Program-made: the position numbers and the translations under genes | Notes under the pieces: model-generated | The model's input: the letters and a program-made list of their open reading frames with translations, nothing else | Told to the model about the DNA's origin: nothing | The model's database searches: none | Assembly: GCA_039583875.1 (NCBI GenBank) | Contig: CM077153.1 | Span: forward strand, 110,046,568 to 110,110,567 | Source: Platanthera guangdongensis | Taxonomy: Eukaryota; Streptophyta; Magnoliopsida; Asparagales; Orchidaceae | Length of the DNA stretch: 64,000 nucleotides | Direction of reading: 5' to 3' | Part shown: positions 54,481-64,000 of the stretch, in pieces | Layout of the letters: each line of letters begins with the position of its first letter | How positions within the stretch are numbered: the first letter of the stretch is position 1

Positions 54481-56507
54481 TAGAAAGTTTGCGGCTAAGG
54501 CTGAAGAAGGGATTTTTCTAGGATACTCCCAAGTAAGCAAGGCCTATAGGGTTTTTAATAAATCCTCTCTTAAAATTGAAGAGTCAGTCCATGTATCTTT
54601 TGATGAAGCTAACATGTCTTATAAGGAGAAAGAGATTTCTACCAAAAGCTCTTTACAGGTTCCATAACTGTGTGAGTCTATGGATGGACCTAAACCTTAC
54701 CCAAGAGGTGTCAACCCATCCTTCTCCACAGGTTACTGAAGACAGTGAAGAAGAAAATCAAGTGGAAGTGGCTGAACTTCCCTCAACAGCTAATAACATT
54801 CCTCAAGAGGAATTAATTATAGAAGCTGTTGTTGAACAAACTTCAACCACTGATCTTGCCACACTTAGAGATCACCCCAGATCTCAAGTGATTGGAGACA
54901 TTTCAGCAGGTGTACAGACAAGGCATCAACTCAACCAAGACTTGATGCATGCTTGTTTTCTCTCTCAGATTGAACCTCTCTCCATCCATGAAGCTGAGCA
55001 AGATCCCCACTGGATCATTGCAATGCAAGAGGAACTGAATCAGTTTGAGAGATGTAGAGTTTGGGATTTGGTTCCAAGAGCTCATAACTACCTAGTTATT
55101 GGAACCAAATGGGTCTACAGAAACAAGCTGGATGCTCAAGGAAACATTGTGAGAAACAAGGCTAGGCTTGTTGCTCAGGGCTACAAGCAAGATGAAGGAA
55201 TTGACTATGACCAAACCTTTGCCCCTGTTGCAAGGTTAGAGACCATAAGAATATTCCTTGCCTATGCAGCTCACAGGAGATTCAAAGTTTTCCAAATGGA
55301 TGTCAAGAGTGCATTTTTGAATGGAGTGCTTCAAGAAGAGGTTTATGTGGAACAACCTCCAGGTTTTATCTCTCTAACTCAACCCTCTTTTGTGTTTAAA
55401 TTGCATAAAGCTCTCTATGGTTTAAAGCAAGATCCAAGAGCTTGGTATGAGACCTTAGCAATCTTTATTTTAGAGCATAAATTTACAAGAGGAACCATAG
55501 ATAAAACCCTTTTCACTATACATCATAAGGACTAAATCTTATTAGTGCAAATATATGTGGACGACATCATCTTTGGGTCTACTGATCCCAAATTATGCAA
55601 GAGGTTTGCTGACCTCATGCATTCCAAATTTGAGATGAGTAGCATGGGTGAGATTTCCTACTTCCTTGGTCTCCAAGTGAAGCAGCTCCCTGATGGTATC
55701 TTCCTCTCCCAAGCTAAGTATGCTAAAGAGCTTATTAAGAAGTTTGGGATGGCTGATGCTTCAGGAATGAAAACACCTATGGCTACGAATGCTGTTGTTG
55801 ATTCTGATGCAGTAGGGAAACCTGTAGATCAGAAGCTTTATAGGGGAATTGTTGGATCCCTATTATACCTAACAACTAGCAGGCCTGATATCATGTTTGC
55901 CACGTGCCTTTGTGCTAGGTTCCAAGTGAACCCCAAAGAATCTCACCTTATTTTCCTAAAAAGAATTTTGAGATATATAAAGAGTTGTCCAAATCTAGGA
56001 CTCTGGTATCCTATAGAGTCAGAGTTTGAGTTAACTGGATACTCAGATGCTGAATATGCTGGATGTAGAGTGGACAGGAAAAGTACCTCTGGAACTTGCC
56101 AGTTCTTGGGTATGAGACTTGTCTCTTGGTTTTGTAAAAGGCAAACATCTGTGTCTACATCAACTGCAGAAGCAGAATATATGGCTGCTGGCAGCTGCTG
56201 TTCACAAATGTTATGGATACAAAACCAACTCCTAGACTATGTTGTCAACTTAAATAATTCAACATTATTTTGTGATAACACTAGTGCTATTGCTATAGCA
56301 CAAAATCCAGTTCACCATAGTAGGACTAAACCTATTGATATAAAGCATTATTTCATTAGAGATAGTGTAGACAAAAAGAAAATTAATCTAATCCATATTC
56401 CTACTGATTTACAGAGAGCAGACATTTTCACCAAACCCTTGGATGAGAAAAATCATCTGTTCTTTATAAATCAACCTGGAATGATCAATGGAGAAGAGTT
56501 AAATTAG
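54481..56507 (+). pseudogene. Element F reverse transcriptase and RNase H, one ochre stop
   Basis: Linker with [21 protein letters not shown] (54389-54667, other phase), then one frame from 54576 to TAG/TAA at 56505-56507, broken only by TAA at 55533-55535. RT motifs: [69 protein letters not shown]. After the stop come QIYVDDIIFGST (catalytic YVDD), YFLGLQV and SLLYLTTSRPDI. RNase H: GYSDAEYAGCRVDRKSTSG, STAEAEYMAA, LFCDNTSAIAIAQNP and ADIFTKPLD. The stop falls where copia relatives usually have Gln. Confidence 0.94.
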
Positions 56508-56907
56508 TTTCTGTCTGCATTCGATGAATTCTCTAGAGTTCGTTGAACGGAAGTTCGACGAATTAGGGAAAGTTTGAGAGATGCTCGTCAAACGGAGATT
56601 GACGAATTCTCTGTGTGGAAACAATTTTCATCGACCGAGATCGACGAACTTTGCATCAGAAGATATTTCGTCGAACGGAGTTCGACGAACTATTTTCGTT
56701 TCTTCTGGATGAGATCGACGAATTATTTATCTATAATTTATTTCGTCGACCTCAGTTCGGAGAACTGTTTTCATTTTCGTGGAACGAGTTTGTCGATTCA
56801 TATTCAGGAAAACCATATATCTAGGTTTTCTTCGACCTCCATCCCGCGCTTTCAGTTCCTGTTGCACTTGATCACTGTTTGTCTCTCTTGCAGGTAATTC
56901 GTAATTA
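56508..56907 (+). repeat. Spacer after F pol with TTCGTCGAAC/GTTCGACGAA palindromes
   Basis: Non-coding 400 bp. The best copy has perfect 10-bp arms TTCGTCGAAC and GTTCGACGAA around GGA at 56667-56689. Degenerate copies occur roughly every 40-60 bp from 56520 to 56800. The short ORFs across it simply translate the repeat. Confidence 0.8.
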
Positions 56908-58022
56908 ATGGCGGTTCCAGCGAGCACCCTGGCTGCAATGAAATTCGATACAGGCTTTGATATGGACTTTGATTCATTTCAGCATTCTGATCCTATATTT
57001 CTTTACATTCTGGAACTTCTAGAGGAGCTGGGTCTCAAGGATTTTATGACCAGGAGAATCAAACTGCATGCAACAGAGATTAAAGAATGGGTGTATACTT
57101 CTTTTGCTTCTGAGGACAACACCTTGACAGGAAATATCGGGGGTAATGTTGTTTCTTTATCCCCCGCCGTTATTTCTGAGATTTTTGAGTTAGTCAATGG
57201 AGAAGAAGATTTGGATATAGATTCTGATGAGTATAGTTCGATGCTGAATATGAGGGGGTTTACTGGGAGTAACCCTAACAAGCTGTTAAAGAAACAGCTT
57301 TCTGCCGCCTACCAGTTCTTGGCGGATGTTGTGGGAAAGTGTTGATGGGCAAGCACACCGCGTACGATTACATAACAAGATACCAATTCCTTGTCATGTG
57401 CGCGGTGGTCAACAAGAGTCACGTTGATTGGGGCAAGATCTTCTTTGGTTTGATAAAGAAGAAAATCAGTAAAGAAAGTGGTATGCTTTGGAAGGATCCT
57501 GGGGATTTCCTTCAAGCAAAAGCTGGTGAATTCATGGTCTCCCCGACCATATTCATCAATGCCAGCAAGCGCCTCACATGCGCTTTGTTTGGCAGATGGG
57601 AGAGGACGATCTCTAAGCCATCCAAGGCTTCCTCCTCCTCCATCCCAGCTTCTGAGAGCACAAGGGCCATACGGGCCACTCCCCACCCTGCAGAAGAGGA
57701 AATCCCATCTCCACAACCTCTTCCAGCAACCCATTTTCCATCTTCAACCAGTCTTCCAATTCCTCCAGCTTCCCCTAGTCATGTTTCTCCATCAACTCAT
57801 GCATCCCCTGCTATGTCTCCTCCAGCATCACCTCCTCCACCTCATCTGTCTAACATTCCACATTTTGATATACCATCCCCTTCTCCACCTCCACCAGACT
57901 CCACCATGACAGATGCCATTCCACCTGTATCTCCTCCATCTGTTCCCCTCACTTCATCTACTTCTCTGCCATCATCAACTACTTCTCCATCTTTGGACCC
58001 CCCACTGTATCTACCATCATAA
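56908..58022 (+). pseudogene. Element F 3' ORF (Sirevirus-type extra gene), one frameshift
   Basis: ATG at 56908 (MAVPASTLAAMKFD) opens a 145-codon segment ending in VVGKC and a stop at 57343-57345. The neighbouring frame continues immediately from 57339 with LMGKHTAYDYITRYQFLVMCAVVNKSHVDWGKIFFGLI and a Ser/Pro-rich tail to 58022. One missing base near 57340 explains the break. The first 250 residues look globular; the rest is low-complexity and Pro-rich. I see no signal peptide or membrane segment, so calling it an envelope gene is not supported. Similar ORFs in plant databases are often called putative transposon proteins (recall). Confidence 0.75.
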
Positions 58023-59625
58023 CCCTACTCACTCCCCTCCTCAAATCCCTGATCATAGAGGCCATTACACCTCTTGTAAATTCTATCAATTCTTTATCTG
58101 CCCAAGTATCTCTTCTTTATGCTGCCCCCTCTTCATTTAGGGGCCTGGCTCCAGGTTCTCCTGAAATCAGGCAAGGGGAGATGCTCTGTGAATGAAGCAG
58201 CAGCAGATATAGCAGCAGTTTCAGATGCAGTTTCAGTTCCTCCTACAGCAGTCTCAGATGCAGAAGCAACAATTTTGACAGAATTTGATTCAGATTTGAT
58301 TGACTTGATTCATTTCATGGATATTGACATTGAATTAGATGAGTCAGTTCCAGAGTAGATAAAAACTGTTGGTGATTTCCATTTGAATCCCACAGTTGAT
58401 TTGGCTGTTTTGTTGAGATATTTTGATACAATTTATGTACAGATCCCTTCTACTAAGCCATCCTTGGCTATTATTCCTATCACCTCCCCAATAAGTCCTA
58501 CAGTTGCTAAGCAACTTAGTGACAGTTTTGCTGTTCCAGAGCAAGCCATCTCTTCCCCCCCAGAAGAGATTTCTGCCCCTATTTTTGTTATGGATTATTC
58601 CCCAATGCCTGACCTGGATGCATTGATTGTAGCAGACATTGAGGAAGAGAGTAAAGCTCAAGAAGAGCGCTCAGTCTTAATCAGTTCTCCAGTTCCAGTT
58701 CAACTTCCAAGCCCCAGATCTCTACAGCTACCCTAAGGATGATTTATGCTCTGTATGCCAATCCTCAAGGGTCTAGCTCAGATGAGGAAGAGGAAGATGA
58801 AGATTCAGATGAAGAAGCCCAGAAGAGAGTCAGGTCAAAGAAGAGAAAGGATCCTCCTCCTCCTGCTCCTAAGCCCAATCCAACAGCTGACACTCCCTAC
58901 TACATCTTGCATAACATCACTCCTTATAAAAGAATGCCAGCATGGATGTGGCTGTCTAAAAATCAGCAAAAGGAGAGGAAAAGAAGTAGGAAATATTCTC
59001 CACCACCAGTTCATAGATACAGAAGAGATCCTCCTCCTCCTCCTTTAGCTGCTGGTACTTCCAGTTCCTGAATTTCAAAGCCTGCTCCTGTACAAACCTA
59101 CCAAAGGCATCAGAGAAAGTCTTCAGGAGGTTACCAGCAGAAGCAACAATCTTCAGGCAAACAACAACCTCAGCAGCAACAGCAAAATGTATCTGTAGAA
59201 TAGAAGGCTGACAGTCCCAAAAGACCATATTCACCTCCTATTCCTTTTGAGGATCCTGAAATAGCTAACACTACTAGAATGGCCAAATTCCAGGAACTGA
59301 TTGGCCTCTCATTGATTAATAAAGCAAAATCTGAAGGGAAGGACATTTCAGGATACTCAACTATGTCAAAATATAGAAAATAAGAAGTTAAAAGGTTTGA
59401 CAAAGCAAACAAACTTTTCAATGTCGATGACTATATGAAGCTCCATCCCAAGGCTATTGTTCCCAGAACCTCTACTCAGAATATGCTTGGTATAGCTGAT
59501 ATGACAATGACTATAGCTTAGGCAGCTAATCGAAACAGAGAGATCAAATTCTCAAATCCTGGAGCTAGTAGCAGCAGCAGCAAAGAGAAAGACAAAGACC
59601 AATTCAAGAAGAGCAAGATATGATC
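58023..59625 (+). pseudogene. Element F downstream ORF remnants (acidic, then Pro/Gln/Lys-rich)
   Basis: Continuous coding-like sequence in short open pieces: acidic 58119-58358 and 58383-58736 (DFDSDLIDLIHFMDIDIELDES-like content); a segment at 58739-59071 with an acidic DEEEEDEDSDEEAQKR run and basic KKRK; then, with stops, a Gln-rich piece (QQKQQSSGKQQPQQQQQ), PKRPYSPPIPFEDPEIAN and a Ser/Lys-rich end (SSSSSKEKDKDQFKKSKI) with a stop at about 59622. Probably the remainder of the 3' ORF. No known domain recognised; composition suggests a disordered protein. Confidence 0.6.
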
Positions 59626-59799
59626 TAAGTTTTTCTTTCTTTTCCTGTTTTTGCTTTTACAACTCTCTGGTTATGTTTCTGATCAAAGATTTTATATATC
59701 TGCTACATGTGTTATAAATTCTCTGTCAGATATATGCTTTTACTGCTTTGTTTAAGTCTGTGTCTTCACTTAGTGACCTCACCCAAATAGGGAGGAGAT
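59626..59799 (+). other. 3' non-coding end and polypurine tract of F
   Basis: T-rich tail followed by AATAGGGAGGAGAT just before the LTR start at 59800, the copia-type polypurine tract. Confidence 0.85.
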
Positions 59800-61254
59800 T
59801 GTTGGGTCCCTAGTTTGATTTGGGCTAGGTTCACTGAGTTAGGATGTCTTTGACCAACCTTGTATAGTCAGGGTCATTGGTTGTGTCCTAGAGTCTAGGG
59901 TTTGTCCTTAGAACATCATCCTATGGACCAGCCATCCTCTAGACTGCCAGAGAAACTCAAGACTTAGATATATCTTAAGCTCAAGGAAATGTGTTCGACG
60001 TTCGTCGATCTCAGCTCGACGAACCATATTCCTTGGTCGACGATCTCTGGTCTACTATTTGAACTCTTCTCAGCCAGAGACTTCTCAGATTCTGTCCAAG
60101 TCCACAATCATTCTTCAGTCGATGAATTTGGACCTCTGTTCGACGAAGATTGTAGTAGAATTGACAAGTTTCCCTTGAAGACTAATTGCTATTGTCTGGT
60201 CGACGAACTCATCAGCTAAGCTCGACGAACTGTGAACTCAGGTCGACGATTTCTGTTCTTCATTCAATGATTCCACACTTGGTCTTCTCCAGTTTTCAGT
60301 CCCTATTTCTTGGCGATGATTCCTGAGTAATTAATGCTCATTATCCTCGGAATATTACCATTAGAACGAGCATTGATCATGGATTATTACATGCCGTTTT
60401 TCCACGAGACAGTTAGGGAATTCATTCATTGTCGCTTCCTTCTCAGGCCGACTGCATTTACTGCTCAAGGATTCAAATTTCGAATGTGTTTTTTAGTCAG
60501 CTTTAAGAAAAGAAAAGATTAAGCAGTCCTGCTGACATACATTACATTCAAGAAGTCTTACAGAAATCAAAAGCTTTACACACTGCAATCAGCCTAGGCC
60601 AGAGAACATTATCATCAAGAAGAAGAAGAACATACAATCTCTATCAAGAGTCTTCTTCTTTCCCCCTACAGGACAACTTTAGAAGGACAATAATAACTCT
60701 ATCTGTCGAAGAAGTTCCTGAAGCAATCTCTGGTCCAGGCAATCAAGTTTTTGAAGACCTGTCACCCTGAAGCAGAGCTCCAGATTTCCTGATCCATTCA
60801 AGATCTCAGGGGAAGCAATCTGCTGAAATCAATCCACTAGTCTTCTCAGTTGTTATTGAGAAAGAGAAGACACCATCACCTTTTTCATCCTCTGTACAGG
60901 GTTTTAAGTCCCTTCAAAATTATTCCTGGTTGCAAGTCTCCTACCAAAAGACTTGATGTTTTGGTTTTTGAGCACCTGAACAAAAGCTCATTGGTGTCAG
61001 ACACCTGATCAAAAATCTGAGTGGATTCCTACCAGGGTGGTAGAAGAGTGGATGTACCTAGGTTGGGGAACCACTATAATTTCTTGTGTCGTCTGGTTGC
61101 CCTTTTTCTTTTGTTTTGGCTGTGTTCTGTGATTTGTTAGGTTGCTGTGCTTATTACTTTGTTTGCTAACCTGTTCACCTAGGATTACAGCAAAAGTTGT
61201 AAATATTTTGTAAGAGACCACAATACTCTATTCACCCCCCTCTAGAGTATTTCA
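59800..61254 (+). repeat. Element F 3' LTR (about 1.46 kb)
   Basis: Starts TGTTGGGTCCC. The end is placed at ...GAGTATTTCA (61254) because K's LTR end has the matching form at 62915; an error of some bases is possible. Contents: TTCGTCGA/TCGACGAA palindromes at 60001-60023 and degenerate copies to about 60270, then a leader-like stretch, 'ttatagtggttcccc' (minus strand, about 61065-61090) shared with K, and a C-rich 'ctattcacccccctc' near the end typical of Sirevirus LTRs. No coding sequence. Confidence 0.8.
60001..60270. repeat. TTCGTCGA palindromes in F LTR
   Basis: TTCGTCGA and TCGACGAA arms around a 7-base spacer at 60001-60023. Degenerate copies at about 60118-60150, 60198-60230 and 60240. 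Third location of this motif within F, after 52865-53110 and 56520-56800. Confidence 0.75.
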
Positions 61255-62643
61255 GAACTAACCTTCACTTTCAGGTCCTGCGTTCTGGAGGCTCAAGTTG
61301 GAATATCTTGCATGTGTATAAAAATAAACTTGTGGCGAACAATACGGACACTGGGCTAATCATTACACTGATGGTAGTACGATGACTCTGGGAAGGTGTG
61401 ATGTTTTGAGGGGCCAGTGAGTTGTTTTACACTGTGGTCTGGAGGACGAACACCAAAAATGCACACTCAACCAAAAAAAGACTGGTAGGTCGCCAACAAA
61501 TAGTATGCAAAGACTCTATAGTACAAAGGCATATGGGAGGTCTAGGCCTGGTAGTGTATATACCCGCCTAGGAGTGGAGATGCCCACTCCACTGCTACCG
61601 TAGCCACAACGGTGGTACCAGAGAGTGATGCTAGCTCCAAAGAGCATATACTAAAGGTCTGTGATCACAGAGTCGTGTGTGTGAGTTGCACTTGCATGAA
61701 TCATAAAACACATGCATATCATACATTCATAACTAGGTCATATGCACCATAGATCCTTATCATATAAATTAGTATGTGCTCTTTTATATGATAAGTTATA
61801 TTTGGAAACCTTAACTTATAAGTTTGTATGGGCATTCATATAAGTTAAGGTACTTCTGTGATGGTTGTTTAGTAGTATCATATTCTACTTGTCGTTCTTT
61901 ACTCTGTTTTACTTTCAGTACCTTGTTTACTTACAACACCTTACGTATTTTCTGTACAATTCTTCATACCTTACATGTGCTATTTATATATAACTGCTAG
62001 AGTATAAATAGTTATTACTATACATACTTTTTCGTATAGCTCCACTGTCACCTACTTCTTGTTATACCCCTTGTTGTACTCCGCTTTGTCCTCCTGCTCG
62101 GTGCCTAGGAGTTGCGGGGGCGAGGTGTGGAGGAAATGACTTAGTATTTATGACTGATAGTCGGTTGTGACCAAATCATTTTAGGAGCAAGAGGAGATGG
62201 AGTACCAGCACGACCAACAGGATAAGGTGGCAGGACGTAAGGAGCTGATACCACCACCACCTACTACTATTATTGCAGCCTGTCGTCAGGTGGGACGAGT
62301 TTTCTGATGATAGTTTAGCTTCCGCTTATTGTCGTTTTGAGAGAGATAGATTTGATATCATGTATATAGCATAAGCCCTTTTATCTTTTATTGTACTCAT
62401 TCTGGACTCTATTGTACTTTCATTTTCATTATAGATGATAGTGCTTTGACTTGTGGACTAGCTGTTTATACACTGCATTTATACTTCTATTTCTCAATTG
62501 GCCGAACAGGTTATATGATCGTACTAGCCGGTAGAATCAACATCTTGATGTGTCAACTAACCCGTGAGTTAGTGTCACCGTAAGGCGGCGGTTCTGGGCA
62601 TAAGACCGGGAGCCTCTCTTAGTAAGGGGGAGGGGGTCTTACA
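61255..62643 (+). repeat. M: terminal part of an A/B-type LTR, plus strand
   Basis: Matches the last about 1.4 kb of the B LTR (26635-28050) and A LTR (738-2200) in reverse orientation: 'ccttaacttataa', 'ggtgcctaggagt', 'ccgtaaggcggcggttctgggcataagacc' and the end GGGGGTCTTACA at 62643. What follows is not a primer site, so it is a 3' or solo LTR. Its beginning is cut by F's end. No coding sequence. Confidence 0.82.
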
Positions 62644-62914
62644 TAGGTGGTCATTTCAAAATAGAATAAAAATTACATTCATCAATAGAATTCATATTAA
62701 ACTTGATTCTGGTGTTTTAGAGTGTAAACTTTTTAAGATTACATATTGGTGGCCTAGTGGGTGCAAATCCTTTGAAAGTATTTGAAGAAATTTTGAAAAT
62801 AGATTTATATATACTAGTATAACTATTTAGATCTTTATAATCAAGGTGTTAGCCTTTTCTTGATCAACATGACTGTGATATTAATTGAAAGGGTGAATAG
62901 TTGATAAAATTCTC
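62644..62914. other. Unassigned A/T-rich stretch between M and K
   Basis: 271 bp with no ORF, repeat or motif that I recognise. It could be the only unclassified, possibly host, sequence in this part of the window. Confidence 0.4.
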
Positions 62915-64000
62915 TGAGTATTCTCTAAAGGGGGGGGGGGGGTGAATAGAGATAAACAATAATTTTCTACTTTAATTATACTTTTCACAGAATTTGCATA
63001 CACACATCTTTATAACCAGAACTTTAAACCTATCAATACTAACCATAACACAACATATGAATAATTACAGAAAAGAACAATCACAAAATACACAAATTAT
63101 AGTGGTTCCCCAAAATATGCCCTTGGTAGGAATTCATTATCACTGTGCCCGAGCTTTTGATAAGGAGAGTCTTAGAATCAATCTCTAAATCTTTTGATAA
63201 GGAGATCTTGAAAAAATACAATCTGAGTCTTTTACAAAGAGACTCTCATAACCACAATTGGAATCCTTAGAAGAGAGATTCTCAACACACTTTTCTCAAA
63301 CAGTAAAAGAGAAATATATAGAAATTAGTAAAAGATATGATGAATAGATGATTTCTTGATGAGTCCTCTCAGCAAGAATTCTGAGGACTTTTTGGAACTA
63401 AGTGAATTAAACCTTGGATCTTTGATGAATCCTTGATATAGAAGATTTCAAGGATTATAAGCCCTTTGATCCAAATGATTTCTGATCCTTCACTAAATCT
63501 ATTGCAACACTTGAAGAGACCTAGAGAACAAGAAGAATTGGCTCTCTAATCAGATTTAGGAACAAGATGATCAACTGATTTTTGGAAGAACTTCTTCAAC
63601 AGGAAAAGAATGATCGTCTTCCTAATCTTCTCTGTTGATTCAAAATTCCAAAAGCACTTATATTTTTTTTGTGTGTGATTAATTGATTCGAATTATCTGT
63701 ATGTCTTCATACGTGTGTCTCCATGTATGTGTGTGTGTGTGTGTATGGTAAAGAACAACTTTCTTATTATCACATCTTCTAACGTCTCCAATAAACCGTT
63801 GTTCCATTTAAATTTTTCTTGAATAAACTTGAATTAATCCTCAGAAAATTCCATACAGAACTTTATTCGACGTAATGTTTATTTAATATAATAGTTGCGT
63901 CGAAATCTGGCTTCCTACTGATTATGTTTCGACTTAACTTTATAATCGATGTTACGTCGACAAAATGTCAAATTATCTGTCGATATATACCTTGAAATAA
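62915..64000 (-). repeat. K: copia (Sirevirus-like) LTR, runs off the window
   Basis: Minus-strand end ...GAATACTCA at 62915, preceded by a C run (12-14 G on plus near 62930-62942) and 'ctattcacccc', the arrangement seen at F's LTR end. 'aattatagtggttcccc' at about 63094-63112 and 'ttggtaggaattca' match F's LTR (minus of 61010-61090). A (GT)9-type microsatellite lies at about 63727-63746. Near the window end, TTCGACG/CGTCGAA-type motifs occur (63868-63981). No coding sequence seen. Confidence 0.72.

Larger units (their letters stand above)
53130..61254 (+). mobile_element. Element F: Ty1/copia, Sirevirus-like, 5' end missing
   Basis: Plus-strand order: end of gag, protease, integrase, RT, RNase H, a 3.3-kb extra 3' region with ORFs, polypurine tract, 3' LTR (59800-61254). 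Integrase before RT defines copia; the large extra 3' coding region is typical of the Sirevirus (SIRE/Maximus) lineage. The 5' LTR and most of gag fall in the gap. It appears inserted in an A/B-type LTR whose end is M. RT-RNase H is nearly open, so F is among the better preserved pol genes here. Confidence 0.88.

Noticed and set aside
56908..58022. Envelope gene call for F's 3' ORF
   Set aside because: No signal peptide, membrane segment or cleavage site is visible; the position alone is not enough.
62925..62943. G-run as a G-quadruplex regulatory element (also 4780-4792)
   Set aside because: Single homopolymer runs; the one at 62930 is the complement of the C-rich tract normally found near Sirevirus LTR ends.
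1..64000. tRNA, rRNA or host protein genes
   Set aside because: No cloverleaf-like, rRNA-like or non-transposon coding sequence was seen on either strand; short tRNA-like matches are the primer binding sites.

Overview
The window is repeat DNA from a plant nuclear genome, almost certainly a flowering plant. Nearly all of it is LTR retrotransposon sequence, nested and mostly decayed. I see no host protein gene, tRNA, rRNA or CRISPR array. Plant lineage markers are an Athila-type gag with a tRNA-Asp primer site, chromodomain-bearing Ty3/gypsy pol genes with initiator-Met primer sites, and a Sirevirus-like Ty1/copia element with a long 3' ORF region. The sequence alone does not identify the species. 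A run of exactly 500 N at 52243-52742 is a scaffold gap.

Layout, using letters I assigned. 1-737: truncated chromovirus LTR, plus strand. A (738-9660, minus): decayed chromovirus pol with a 5.3-kb 3' LTR and no gag. B (minus): 5' LTR 26635-31153, gag-pol 21900-26560, and a 3' LTR split into 20800-21802 and 9661-11207 by C. C (11208-20799, plus): complete non-autonomous Athila-like element with two 3.1-kb LTRs, a gag broken by one amber codon, no pol, and a GAGCA target duplication. J (31154-33232 and 38522-39295): LTR-like sequence with a 90-bp tandem array, split by H. H (33238-38516, minus): complete Ty1/copia element with 373/374-bp LTRs and an ATAAG target duplication. D (39296-47530, minus): chromovirus carrying an inverted solo LTR, L (43078-45187), inside its protease. 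G (47531-47879): start of a copia-type LTR inserted in D's 5' LTR. E (47880-52242, plus): chromovirus 5' LTR, gag and start of pol, ending near the gap. F (about 52850-61254, plus): Sirevirus-like copia element. M (61255-62643): end of an A/B-type LTR, plus strand. K (62915-64000, minus): copia-type LTR running off the window.

The autonomous families encode the usual set: Gag for the particle, then protease, reverse transcriptase, RNase H and integrase. All coding regions here carry stops, frameshifts or deletions, so no element looks able to move by itself. C keeps a nearly whole Gag and both LTRs, as expected of an element that depends on proteins supplied in trans.

The most interesting pattern is that eight LTR families (B, C, D/L, E, F, H, J, K), from unrelated lineages, carry clusters of short two-fold-symmetric motifs, mostly 5-10-bp arms with a short spacer. 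In C, H and L the clusters lie directly upstream of a TATA box. The motif differs between families whose downstream LTR halves are homologous (E and L), while the same motif recurs in unrelated families (C and E). In C the copy number differs between the two LTRs of one element. This looks like a modular, fast-changing cis-regulatory or chromatin-targeting module.
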